A stretch of 64,000 bases of DNA, from positions 124,001 through 188,000 of the forward strand of contig JAHQIW010007200.1 in assembly GCA_019055375.1 (NCBI GenBank), in the 5' to 3' direction. This DNA is from Parelaphostrongylus tenuis (Eukaryota; Nematoda; Chromadorea; Rhabditida; Metastrongylidae). Position 1 is the stretch's first letter. Every line of letters starts with the position of its first letter. A model generated the notes under the pieces. It was not told where the DNA came from. It saw only the letters and a list, made by a program, of their open reading frames with translations, and searched no databases. This document shows, in pieces, positions 47,251 through 58,559 of the stretch. The translations under genes were made by a program, and so were the position numbers.

Positions 47251-48364
47251 CCCTTTCGGGACCAACAGGTACAATCGCCATGCGCAGTGCAAATCGCAGT
47301 CGGTGAGCGATTTTTGTTATTTGATTAGGGTTTGTTCACCGTTCTGAAAACAAATTTAAGGTTTCTTGTGACATTTCGTGATGGACTGATATCGCTTGCA
47401 GTGCGCAGCGTCAATTTTGACAAATCATTCATTGTGTTTCAAATTTTCATTATTTTCTTTACATACAGAAGCTATATACGTATCAAAAACATAAGACCGT
47501 GTAATGAAAATTGAAGGAAATCAAAACAGCATGAAAAACCTAAACAATTTCTTGACTGGGCGAAAAAGCATGAATGAAATAACGTGAAATTGCACTACGC
47601 AGCGGAGGTTCCGAGTGTGATCCCGAAAGGGGATTTGCAAAGTGGGGATTTTTGAATCACTATGGCTTTACTTTCATCAAAAGAGACCTTTATAGAAGGG
47701 CTTCAGTAACATACATTCTTTCCAATCATAAGTTGTCTCCAGCGTATAAAATTCACAGTACAAGTAGGAATACCACTCACTGCGAAGTTCAGATGGGCGC
47801 GGTAATTGCTCACAGTTTGAAACGTGATCCTAATCTCCTTGCTGAAAAGCACTAAAAAGCCAGATCAAAGAAAACAAGTTAGCCTTTAGAATCCTCACTC
47901 CTTGGATTCTTGAATGACTATGACTACAGAAACTTTACTGAAAAGCCAAGCATAAACGATAGCGAAGCACACAAGGCACTCTGAAGGCGAAACATAGTTT
48001 CCGTTTGTCTTTACTATAGAGCAGTAAGAAGTTTTTTTAGGAATTGTTTCAGTGATTAAGTTCGCAGGTAAAATTTCCGTTTCTCAAGCTATCACATAAC
48101 TGCTAAAATTCAGTGAAACACTTTGTCTGATCGAATAGCCAAGCAAGAGTGCAATACTCACAATGCATTTCATAGGAAAAAACGTACTTTTCTCTTCGTT
48201 ACTACAGCTCAGTTCAAAGGTTTTCCCGAAAATCAAGCACATCGTCAGAACCGCAATTTTATTAGCTATTGAATGATTACTAAAGTCTGACCAAAATGTG
48301 TGCTCGACGAGAAAACGACGAAAAGTCGCGCATACCATGAGTGTTACACGAGGCCCCGAAAGGG
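47251..48364. mobile_element. MITE candidate, piggyBac-like ends, TTAA target
   Basis: The left end is CCCTTTCGGGACC immediately after TTAA (47,247-47,250). The right end, read on minus, is CCCTTTCGGGGCC, matching 12 of 13, and the flank reads TCAA where TTAA is expected. The element is about 1.1 kb and lacks a transposase frame. A third end-like motif (ATCCCGAAAGGGGA) lies inside at about 47,612. The ends and target site fit piggyBac-type MITEs. With only 13 bp of clear inverted repeat the call is moderate. Confidence 0.5.
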
Positions 48365-48650
48365 TCAAACCTTCAGTGAAGGAATGTGTAATCTCTGCGT
48401 ACCGTGAGATGGACTTGATCCGGACGGCGCGTCCACTAGAGAGCGATACTTAAGCACCTTTTCCGCGTATATCTTCTGTGGACCCAGGAAAAGGGGTGGT
48501 GAAGTTTTGATAAGATAGTCGTTCTACTGTTTGATATTCAAGTATCGAAGAAGAAGAAATGCAAACAGAACAAGAAAACATATTAAATGCGAAACTACAT
48601 GGATTCTCGAAAGATGTTTGAGTCTTTTCGAGATTGGTGTTTCAGTAGCC

Positions 48651-48805
48651 TACGTGCATGTCGGCGGTCACACCTCCCTCATCAGAGCCTCACGCCCCAC
48701 CAGTCCCCTGCTGATAGTAAGGAACGAGGACACATGTTCAATCCAGACAACGTGAAGTGTTTGTCTTAATCATTTCTCAGTGGCTCTGATGGGGCGGGAG
48801 AGACA
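48651..48805. repeat. Small fold-back, with a related copy at 57,890-58,080
   Basis: The arms share GCCTACGTGC / GCTTACGTAC and CCTC..CATCAGAGCC. The body has CCAGTCCCCTGCTGATAG and AACGTGAAG. The 57,890 copy has GCCTTACGTACG, AGTCTCCCCAACTGATA and AATGTGAAACATTC. Confidence 0.45.
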
Positions 48806-48809
48806 TCAA

Positions 48810-51231
48810 TACGTACGTAAGCCACTAACATATAAGACTTTGAAAAGCTCAATACACTTTTTGAAATAAAACGATGTTTTATAACGAAGTTTCAAAAAAA
48901 AAATCACACAATTGAAGGGCAATTCGATGGCATGTCCGATCTTGCGTAGATATCACAGCGTCTCTGCACTGTCATATTACTGTGGCATTGCCTATTCAAT
49001 TGGATACCTCAATGGGCTGCCATTACTTGTAGCGCAGACGCCACTAACTTCGATTTGTTTCTTTCTCGAGCAGCAGTCATGCGCGATGGTGGACTGTTTT
49101 CAACACAGTGACGTTCGAAAGCCAAATCCTTAATTCTGAAATCGTTGTCATCTGCGAGTGTAAATGTTTAACGTTGGCCAGGATCACATAAGTTAATGGT
49201 GCGGGTTATGCAAGAGAAAACTTACATTGTCTTAAAGTCTATTCCACCTTTTCATCCATCTGCCATCTGTTCTTCTGTACCATGCCAGCTGTGTTTTGCT
49301 ATCGATGTATATCCCATTGCAAAAGATGAGGGTCATTTTGACCTCTAGCTGGGGCATCTAGTTCGAACTGCTAAGAAGAGTGTTGCGTATAACAATGCGA
49401 AATTGGGTTAATTAACTTTTTCGAAGGAACAATGTCTTACTGAGTAATGGGATGTCATTGAGGGCACTCCTGTACGATTAGTTTCGGTAAAGACGCCAAT
49501 GCTTCTCAAAACCTTGAATTTTCTCAAAGAAGGAAACTACATCCTTGTAAAAAGAAATGTGCACCCAGCTATCAATGAAATTTTTTTCCAGTGTTTTGTG
49601 TGGGCCCATCGATACTTACTTATTTACTCATTTGGATGGTCCGTCTTCATTAGTCGTGCGGACCCCAGTACATGTTCCAAATGGTGTAATGCTGGTCGTG
49701 CTTATGATATTCCCTGGTTTCTTGAAGTAACCTTGCAAGGGCGTTTTCAAGTCTTCACGATGTCGTTTCCAAGAATGGATTTCGGCGATGGAGCCATGGC
49801 CGGACTTCTTGTTAATTCTAACATGATGTTCGGCCGAATTCAGAAGCACAAATAGGAAAGAAAATCAACCGACCGCTCACGGATGATGTAAAGGCCGAAA
49901 TCCTGGCCAATCGATAACTTAAAAAATACCGCTTTTGATACCAAGTTTTGCTGTAAAGGAATTTCCATAGTATCTCCTACTAGCAAAGAAGCTATCGTTT
50001 TGTAATCGCAGCGCATTTTTTTCTGCTTGACAGCGGATTTTTGCTTTTATAAAGGAAGATTTTGATTGTGGTGGGAATTTGTTGAAAAAAATTGGATTTT
50101 CATTCAAATACTTCTGTAACGTATTTTCAAGAAGAACGACGTCAAATTATGTTGAAAGTCCCTACTTCTATACAACTTCTCTGACATGTAATCGCTCTTC
50201 TAGGATATGCGCATATGAGTTCTTAATTATTCCTGAAAAAGAGCTTCTCCAATAGATGATTAGCAGTCATTCGATAACTTGAAAGATAGAAGTTATAACA
50301 CTGGGCTTAGATTCTAGATAAGGCATCTTATGCTTATGCTAATAGCGAAAAAACAGCATTTACTTTCTCAGCTGTCAGCTCATCTTTTTAATTACAGTGG
50401 ATTCATTGGTTTTTATATAGCACAGTTTTAATGAAGGAAACCTCACCAGTAGATTAAATTGATGGATTATTAATAGAGGGACTTCTAGAAACGTACTTTC
50501 TGTGAAAAGAACGCCCATATGTCCTAGAAGTCCTAAATTTTCAATCTGATAAAAAAAAAGCCATCCAAAAGTGCATTCTCAGCTCTCTTGAAAGAATACA
50601 TCATTTTGAGGGGTTTTGTCACAAATATTGATATTAAGTACGTTTTACACAACGTATTAATTTAGCAATCAACAATTTCCCTCAACAACGTCGAGCAAAA
50701 ATAATCAATCCCTAAAAATCAGCATCGCTCAACTATTTTCATTTCGTGCATCCTAATACGACTGGTGCATTTGTACATTGCATATATATATCATTTTACA
50801 CACCCCATCGCAATGATAGTTTTTCATATCCCAAAGCAATCCATCTGTAAACCACTAGAATCTACGATGTGCAATTTGAATTCATGCCTGGAATACACAT
50901 TCCCTAATGGATATTCTGCCCCGTTTAGAAGCATATTTTGATAAGAAGTATAAGAAAATTTTATGCAGACGTACTTCTTACATTTTCCCTACAACTTGCA
51001 AAAGTTTTTTAGTCGTTTTTGGGCGGAAGTACGTTGTCCAGATTTGCAAATCTTCGATATCATTCAGTACAACGCCTACGTCGGCGTGGTGATGTTGATG
51101 GACTTTCGAGAACGCGGCTGGATGTCGACTTAGGAGGAACGGCGATTGTTAAGTAGTTGCCGTACACGTCCATTTTGAATGGTTTGAGCTTCATTTTCCG
51201 GACATAGTCTCAATATGATTGCCAACTTTGA
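48810..51231. other. No supported gene
   Basis: The 118-codon frame at 49,499-49,855 and its antisense partner show no motif, splice sites or internal match. The sequence around 50,890-51,230 may be part of the transposase relic that follows. Confidence 0.3.
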
Positions 51232-51401
51232 CTATACACATACGTTCGCGAGTTTTGGAACTCCCGCCTGTGGATTGATGGCGGAGCCGTGTGCAGTCGA
51301 AACTATTCTCACTTCTTTCTTATCCATACACATAAGCGCCATTGTATTTTGGATCGTTTTCCACTCATCGCTGAGCAGATTCTCACGAAAATGGTCTGTG
51401 A
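51232..51401 (-). pseudogene. Possible DNA-transposase relic (piggyBac-like motif)
   Basis: On minus, a 56-codon open block reads RENLLSDEWKTIQ, then MDKKEVRIVSTAHGSAINP, and ends at a stop. The 'D-K-x-V-x-x-(V/L)-S-T-x-H-G' pattern resembles the conserved region before the C-terminal acidic residues of piggyBac transposases. A further short frame (MKLKPFKMDVYGNYL, from about 51,200) follows. No catalytic Asp can be placed, so the family call is tentative. Confidence 0.3.
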
Positions 51402-52169
51402 AAAGATGATGAGTGCTTCAGTAATTTTTCACTTTGGGCGACGGAACTACACTCATTTGAAAACACGAGCCAATGATTTTCCACATCTCATCGATCGTCG
51501 TATTTTCCCATTTTTCATTTTCCTAGTGGCTATCGGTTCTCCTCTGCTTCACAATCAAACGCCACTGCTCGCCAAAATGGCCTGATTTGGTGCAGTAGTG
51601 CAGGGCGTCGCTTCGAAGACCTGCTCTAACTCTCTAAAAGGAGATTTTAGGTGCCACCACATTTTCCGATCAGTCATCCACCTCTGGTAATAGCCGATTT
51701 CCTTATACACCACTGCCTAAATCACTATCGCCACAAAGTACGCATTGAATTACGCTACAAAGTAGAGAAATTGCCTATAATGATATTAGTTGGGGGTGAA
51801 CTCCATCGTAGGCAGGTGACTTATCAGGAAGACTTCGGTGCTCTGACGGATGGCTGCATCTGGCCGAAATTGTTCTTGTTAGAGTTCTCTGAGAGGTGGA
51901 AACAGGACAAGACGCAGGAATCCACAAAGCCATTGTTCGGCTAAGAAGAACTAAGCAGAGAAATGAAGTCGGTGCGTCATGCCCAATGTCAAAATAGCCG
52001 CGGCAAAATGTGCGCATAAAGCAGAATAAAGCTATAATAAAAACTTGGTACGTACAAAGACAAAACAGACTTTTTTCTATAATTTAGTGAAGGTTCCATT
52101 TTTGAAGTACACTTATAATCAAATAATTATTGAGAGGTTGATAAAAGAGGTATGATTTATTATAGCAGC
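51402..52169. other. No supported gene
   Basis: Two overlapping frames of 80-98 codons on opposite strands, neither recognised. Confidence 0.3.
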
Positions 52170-52375
52170 TACGTGCTCAACTGCCGATCACCACAATGTC
52201 AGTTGACCAAATCATTTGACTTGAGGTGAATTTTTATTTTACTCGGACTCGATGCCGAACTGAGGGAGAATGGTACTAACGAATCTCAATAGCACGAGAC
52301 AAGCGCATGTATACCATTAGACCTAACAGCTTGAAACATGTATCCTTATCGAATTATTGAGAGTTACCGATGAAG
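52170..52375 (+). repeat. Hammerhead-bearing repeat, family 1, copy 4 (decayed, opposite orientation)
   Basis: Read on minus it follows the 44,474 unit: AAGGATACATG, AGTACCATTCTCCCTCAGTT, ACCTCAAGTC, GACATTGTGGTGATCGGCAG. The ribozyme core (plus strand, about 52,271-52,306) reads CTAACGA ... CACGAGAC and is dead. Confidence 0.5.
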
Positions 52376-52807
52376 TGGGGTAGCATGCAATGAGCAGCAA
52401 CATTTTTATAACAAATCATTCACTTTTTTAAATTTCCAATCACAAAGATGGATTTTGTGTACTGTAGGCAATAAGAGTAATCGAAAAGTGAAAGAAATAA
52501 AAAAAATGATTGAAATGTGGATTAGTATCAATAAAATAGTATAGAAATGTTCGATAAAGGTTTTAGATATAGCCTTTTCGTAAAGACATGATTTTTCCCT
52601 TCAAGGTGCTGGTTATAAAGGAAGCTTCTGAGCAGTTTCTAGTGAAAATAACTTTTTTGAAATTTATTCTACCACATTCTCCTTTATTGATGGAAAAAAT
52701 ATGAATCCCTGAAAATACTACCACATTATCATGGGAGTGCGTGCCACCAGGCTCTCTTCGTAGCCGTCCGACCCGCTCTCCAACCGAAATTGACGCCGTC
52801 GCATAGG

Positions 52808-52920
52808 GATATATATATTATATATATATATGTATGTATATGTATATATATGTATGTATATAATTATATGATATATATATATATATTATGTATTATATAT
52901 ATTATATCAAATATATATAT

Positions 52921-52951
<31 letters not shown>

Positions 52952-52952
52952 T
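52808..52952. repeat. TA-rich microsatellite
   Basis: Compound (TA)n, GTATGTATA and ATTATATA. It produces long artificial Tyr-Ile frames on both strands. Confidence 0.95.
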
Positions 52953-52954
52953 CT

Positions 52955-53690
52955 CCTAAACCCGTAGGTAATATAAGCTGCAAAGATTTTTTCAATCTAC
53001 GCCTTCGGTCTAGATGTTGTGAACGCTGATTAGACTTCAGAGGACAGCAATCAAGTAATCTGTAGGTGCCGCTCAGTTTCATTGACTTGACTGAAGTTTT
53101 AGCCCTTATTTCTGCTGCACAACACAATGCTAAGAGTGCTGCTGAATCAAATCACTACCATGGGGTTTCGAGTCCGTTATTTCGCCATTGGCATTTCTGC
53201 AAAGTCGAAATTTGGCTTATGTTGCTTTCCTTTTTCTGTCCATTCACTTCTTCTATTCTCCTCCGTGTTCATTGGACGTCCAAAGTACAACCAAGTTATG
53301 CCGTTACTACGTGACGTAATCCAATTAGCGCAATATTTTCATTAAAAGGTAGAAGCTAGTTGCACCTGGTAATGGTGTCAACAATTAAAGCTTATTCTTC
53401 TTTAACTATACATGATCCAATCGAAACCCATATGTTCTGAATCATAGCAATTAAGAGATTTTCCTTGGCCTAGCTAACTAAATAGCCAATGACGAACCAA
53501 CTTATCAACTAGGTGTTCATCTAAGGAAGGATCTATAATTTTTTTCGAAACTCCTACGTTTTGTACTATCTTCGTGCGCTACGTGTTACTCTGCAATTTC
53601 AAATGAATGGTATGTATACTGCTAGCTGATACCGCAGTGAAGTTCTTGGAAAATTTTTTGACATTTAGAATAGAAGCAAGAAAATTGATT
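52955..53690. other. No gene seen
   Basis: No motif or shared repeat was recognised upstream of receptor C. Confidence 0.35.
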
Positions 53691-53694
53691 ACAG
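53689..53694 (+). promoter_or_regulatory. Trans-splice (spliced leader) acceptor of receptor C
   Basis: TTACAG, then 8 nt (53,695-53,702), then ATG at 53,703. Confidence 0.6.
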
Positions 53695-55374
53695 AAAGCA
53701 ATATGAACGAATATGACTATCCGTTTCACAATGAGTTCTTCATCTTCTACAGAATCTTGGGCTCTACTCTCACGCTGCTGAATATGCAGATGATAGTGTC
53801 AAGAATAATATATCGTATGATGTACAAGGATTCGGCGATCTCGATCTTTGTGGAAGCTTTCCGCCTACTGAATTATTGCATCCGGCTCTGTTGCTGATAT
53901 GGTAAACTGCGTTTCTCAGGTTGCCGTTGTAGCTACTACTCTCCGGATTCCTGACATTAATCCAACAACGTGATGAGCTTCTACAATTGTTTGCTAAATG
54001 ACAATTATGTCTGCAGACTTTTTGAACAAATTGCCCACCACATCAACCATGCAGGAGCTTTCCTGGTTTTATGCTCTGTTATTGGCGCTTACTAGTTAAG
54101 ACATCAAGATGTCTGAGATGACGCAATTGATTTGTGAACTACCTTGCAAAACGTAGTAGAGTGTGATAGAGAACAGTGCGGAAAACAGATTCATGGGCAC
54201 TTTTCTGACATTGCTTAGAGGGTTTTTCGAGAAACCCCTTTTGCTGCGCAAAGTCTTTCAACTATAGCCTTCCTCATCAATCAAAAACTTAAGCTTCGGA
54301 AAATCAAAAAAAAAATCCTTTATTTCTCGCAAAGGCCACTTGCAACGTTGTAGCAGAGAAAAGAAAGAACAAAGTTTCATATGCTCCGAGCGCTCATACT
54401 TCAGTGTACAAAAGTTTGACTCTAGGCTATCACACCATTAGATTGGGTAAATTTTGTAGAATCAAGTGTGTACTTGTTTTCCAGGGCGGTCTTTGTACGG
54501 CGCCGTAGGAGACAAAAAATGATATTCTGTTCCACATGCACAGTGCGTTATTGTGAGGGCATTTGTTCTTTGTCCAAAAGTTTTGTTTCGCTTTGTAGAT
54601 TTTCAGGCTATGTGTTGAACCGTAGAAGAAACGTTATTCTCTTCTTCTCTAGTTTAAGCCTTTCAATTTTAATTTAGATTACTAAATAAACCCTAAAATA
54701 ATGCCAAATCCAGACAACCTAAGTCTATACACGAAGGAATATGAATGAGTTGAGGGGAATCTTGAAGTGTCGGAGTGATATTTTTTTGCCGAATTGCTTT
54801 TTCTGAGAGAATGACATCCTAATTTCAATGGAAAAGGTTGCACTCTACTTATAAATTACGTTTGCGCGGTCTACCAAATGCGTACTGCATCCCTCGCACA
54901 TCCTGGCCGGCAAGCAACGCACAGAGTGTTTAAGGCTCGATGTTATTTTTCCTGCTACCGTCCAGCAAAACTGTGCTTTCGAAAATCAAGCATAGCATTG
55001 TAATCGCTGAAATTTACGCTATCGAGTGGTTATCAATAGGTGAAGGAAAGCTCTCTGTCTTGCGAAAATTACGCATGTGTGAAACAAAAGATCATTTTCT
55101 AAGCAGATGAGTTGTAAAAAGACCTTTCTAAGAACAGATAATCTTTTGAAGTTTATGGGTTTCACGCTATTGGGTAATTTTTAGCAATCCAAGGAAAAAA
55201 CTTGGTGGTGCAAAATATAGGCGCGATTATGCGCGAGAGCGCTCAACGCAGGTGAGGCGCGGAATTATTTTTAGTGTTACAGCGCTATAAAAAAATTTTG
55301 AGATTCAAGCCCACTGCTGGTTTGACGGAGAGTTTTACCAAACAAAAAACTTTTTCTTTTTGGCACTTCATTGG

Positions 55375-55740
55375 TGCGTCATAAGGCTTCTTTTCACACT
55401 GCGAATCTCAATACTCTGAAGATTGGATCACTTTTGTTCTCCTTCTTGAACGTCGTAGGATACTTTTAGGTTATGGCCGTGGTGAGTGACACATGTTACC
55501 AAGAACGAAAACTCTTTACGTAAATAGCATTTGAGCCAACATGCCAAGTGGCCTGCTAAATGGGCTGGCTTATATGCCCAATACAGACTGAGCGCTTGAA
55601 AGGATTGGCTAAAGATAATGGGCAACTACCCGACTGACGAGACGGTGAAGGTCGAAACGCGTGTATCTGGCTCGATAGGTCAGCCCATTTAACAGGCCAC
55701 ATGACATATTGGTTCAAATATTAATTACAAGATAAGTTGA
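55375..55740. repeat. Two dispersed repeats (receptor C intron 2)
   Basis: 55,375-55,450 (minus, ACGTTCAAGAAGGAGAAC, ATTCGCAGTGTGAAAAG) matches the SINE at 17,133. 55,610-55,740 (CGAAACGCGTGTATCTGGC, GGCCACATGACAT, TTTGAGCGTGGTC) matches the 4,759 and 23,877 family. Confidence 0.5.
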
Positions 55741-56269
55741 AATTTGAGCGTGGTCTTATTATGAAAAGACTCAGAAAGAAATGTATGAAAACCATAAGAT
55801 TAACAGTTAACCGAAAGGAACGAATTTGCTATTTAAATTCTTTTTCTTTCATTGAGTAGTACTTGGCCGAGGAACATTAATGGAAAGCAGGGTAATTATT
55901 AAAATGTTCGCGGTAAGAAGTTCTATGTAAATTATGAAAAGAATAATTTCAGTTGCTGAGCGTACTCTTTCAAACATCATATACTGTGAGATGTCCAACA
56001 GTTTTCATCCTCTCCTTCAATCGGTTAATAGCAGTGATTCTTCTAAAAAAGATGGACTATATATTTGTTACAAAGAAAACACTGATACAATACTTCATGG
56101 ATTATTTATTCGAACGAGATTGTTGTGCTCATTGTTGACGAATGGCGTTTAGATGTCTTTATTATTGTGCACTCTCTTTGGTGCTCTAAGGCATCTTTGT
56201 CTTTCTGAAGAAATAAAAGTGTCGTGGGATCCATTTAACGTAGATTTCTACCTTATAAGTAAGCTTGAC

Positions 56270-57075
56270 AAAGCTACCACTCAAAAATCCATTATTTTAA
56301 CTGCTTTTTTCGCAATGTTGTTATGTTTCATATATACTTAAGCGAAGTGAGTGCTGAGCAATGATACGGCCTCAGACGGGAGTCGAACCTGCGTTTCATC
56401 CATATCGGGGACGCGTGCTACCATTACACCACAGAGACATATTTGCGTCACCACTCGATCTTCAACATCTCTATGTTATTGCAACAATTCAAAAGTTCGA
56501 CTTTCCATAAACCTCGGCATAATTAATTGTTATAAAAAAATCGAGAAAACTTATCTTGAATAGCTGACGCGAGGTTGGTAAATTAGTCGTAGAAGTTTGG
56601 CTGACGTTTCGCCGACCCGCCTTCTTTCTCTATGTTAGCTGCCAGCCACCATTCTTTAACAGGTTTGGTCCGGTATGCGGTTTCGCTTTATAAACCCAGT
56701 TGAGCTGACACCCACTGTTAGATATGATACTCGAGAATGCTAGTATTTTTACTGCTTTTTTCGCAGAGTTATTTTGTTCCGCATATACCTAAGCGAACTG
56801 AGTGTTGAGCAAAAATACGGCATCAGATCAGATGGGAGTCGAACCCGAGTTTCACCCGCACCGTTGAAGCGTGATTTTTACTAGTCCATTGAGGTCAGCG
56901 CTTTGTTACAACTCTTTGTTCCATTTAAGCTATCAACTGCCAGCTACCAACCTTTCAAGGAATATGGTAGCAAAGCGGTGGCTTCGGTGATGTAGCGATA
57001 ACACAGGCGCCACTATGGGTGGACGCGGGTTCAAATCCCGCTTGAAGTCATGTTTTGTATATCACTAAGTAATGT
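56270..57075. repeat. Cluster of three tRNA-like SINE units with flanks (receptor C intron 4)
   Basis: The minus units 56,439-56,369 (GTGGTGTAATGGTAGCACGC ... CAGGTTCGACTCCCGTC) and 56,898-56,825 each carry the family-1 flank GCTCA.CACTCA.TTCGCTTA. A plus unit at 56,976-57,050 has a perfect T-arm (GCGGG TTCAAAT CCCGC) and a six-pair acceptor-like stem, but no proper anticodon arm. The 56,825 and 56,976 units are head-to-head. Confidence 0.65.
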
Positions 57076-57816
57076 TCGATATATATTTGCGGTATCATGA
57101 CACTGTTATAAAGCGGTAAAAGTAATGCAATCTAGTAGATTAATGTTTGTGATGGCTCTACACACTACATCTGTGCACGATTTGCGTCGCATGCACTTGA
57201 TTAAATAGTGTACCAGCAGACAGATTTAGGTTGAAAGTTTGATGTTCCAGATGCCTAGGCCTGCAAAAAATAGTAAGAACTGTGGTATAAGTTTTCCATT
57301 TTCTAGTTTTTGCAGACGAATCGTCTATCAGTGCCATCTTTATGCGCTCTATGGACTTTCACAGTGGTGAAATTATGTACGCTACAAGTTTCGTCATCTA
57401 CCCAGTCATCATCGTATTCATACTGTTCAACGTATGTCAATGTTGCTACCTTCCATTTATCAATTTCTAAACAGCTCGTTCTCCTAAAACGTCCGATAAA
57501 ATACGCTATACTCTAAGGAAAGTGATGGGTTCATTTGCGCACATTGCAGATGAATGTAATCACATCTACTCGTGTTGAAATTCCGCTGATGCTCAATTCT
57601 TGTCAGATATCACTATTTTCGTCATTATACATTTATTTATAGCATCAATCACTTTGACTCCAACCACTATCGCCACATCATTAATATCTTAAGGATTATA
57701 CGCTTCGGTAAAACATCCATTTTACTTCTGACGACAAACAGGTACGGTACAACATTACACATATAGCAGTTCTTTGGTTTGCGAAGTTTGAATGTCGTCA
57801 ACAGTGCTCTATGACA

Positions 57817-57817
57817 T

Positions 57818-57871
<54 letters not shown>
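57817..57871. repeat. TA microsatellite
   Basis: (TA)n with one CATA interruption. Confidence 0.95.
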
Positions 57872-57874
<3 letters not shown>

Positions 57875-57889
57875 TTTTTGAGCTTTCGA

Positions 57890-58080
57890 AGGTTTGATGT
57901 GGATTGCCTTACGTACGTTTGGACGCTCTCGTCCTCCTCGTCGGAACCACAAGCCCCATTAGTCTCCCCAACTGATAAAAGGAAGAGAGAGCATATTTTG
58001 GTCCAAACAATGTGAAACATTCTTTCAACCATTTTTTGATTCATTGATTCCCAGCTGCTATTAAGCTTATAAACATTGCT
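57890..58080 (+). repeat. Copy of the 48,651 small fold-back
   Basis: It shares GCCTTACGTACG, CCCCATTAGTCTCCCC, CTGATA and AATGTGAAACATTC with 48,651-48,805. Confidence 0.4.
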
Positions 58081-58559
58081 TTTCAGCCAACTGCTTTTTT
58101 AACACTTCGTAATAAAAATTTGATAGATGTGAAAGTGAAGTAGAGGTGACTAGTAGGCGCGTGGATTTGATAAGGCCCACCTAGAAAGTCTTAGAATGCC
58201 TCGTGGAGCGGAATGGCATGTCTTCGCGATAATCGTACCACTGATTCGATGCAAGGCTGACTGACGTTTTAACATTTTCACCTTGTCAGATTGACATGAA
58301 ATCCGCTCTGTCAAACGCTTTCGTAGCCTTAGTAAAAATGCCTTGCCTAACGAATTTTTGTTTTATTGCTTGATCAATCTTATTAATAGAAAGTCGGTCC
58401 AGGAAATCGAAATAATCATGCCACAGCGTTCATTTGAGTGGACATTTCTTGAGTAGAAAAATAGCTTTTTCTAATCTAAACGTTATCACCACTTGTCTTC
58501 TGTTGACTACCAAGCTGGTGCTGGGTGCTGAAATTCAAACATTGCTGTAATTAGTAATC

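Larger units (their letters stand above)
53703..57741 (+). pseudogene. Seven-transmembrane chemoreceptor, copy C (heavily damaged)
   Basis: Recognisable exons are 53,703-53,798, about 53,827-53,970, 55,953-56,084, 56,153-56,258, 57,316-57,431 and 57,550-57,741. Exon 1 (MNEYDYPFHNEFFIFYRIL) is open, but its donor is gone and only about 28 nt separate it from exon 2. Exon 2 has TGA in the SAY-II region and lost six nt and its donor at the end. Exon 3 (LFQTSYTVRCPTVFILSFN) has Leu for the usual Pro after NRLIAVI, and its donor reads ATACAA. Exon 4 lacks one codon. Exon 5 (SAIFMRSMDFHSGEIM) is open with good borders. Exon 6 starts RVEIPLML, then has TAG, a 2-nt deletion and TAA. It is closest to copy B, including intron 3 and the 3' flank. 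Confidence 0.88.

Noticed and set aside
49499..49855. 118-codon frame as a gene
   Set aside because: It overlaps a similar-sized antisense frame, has no recognisable motif and no second copy in the window.
52790..53127. 79- and 87-codon frames around the TA microsatellite
   Set aside because: Both are made largely of Tyr-Ile codons from the dinucleotide repeat.
56976..57050. Functional tRNA gene
   Set aside because: The T-arm is perfect and the acceptor stem nearly so, but there is no 7-nt anticodon loop on a 5-bp stem, and related units are dispersed with shared flanks, as in SINEs.
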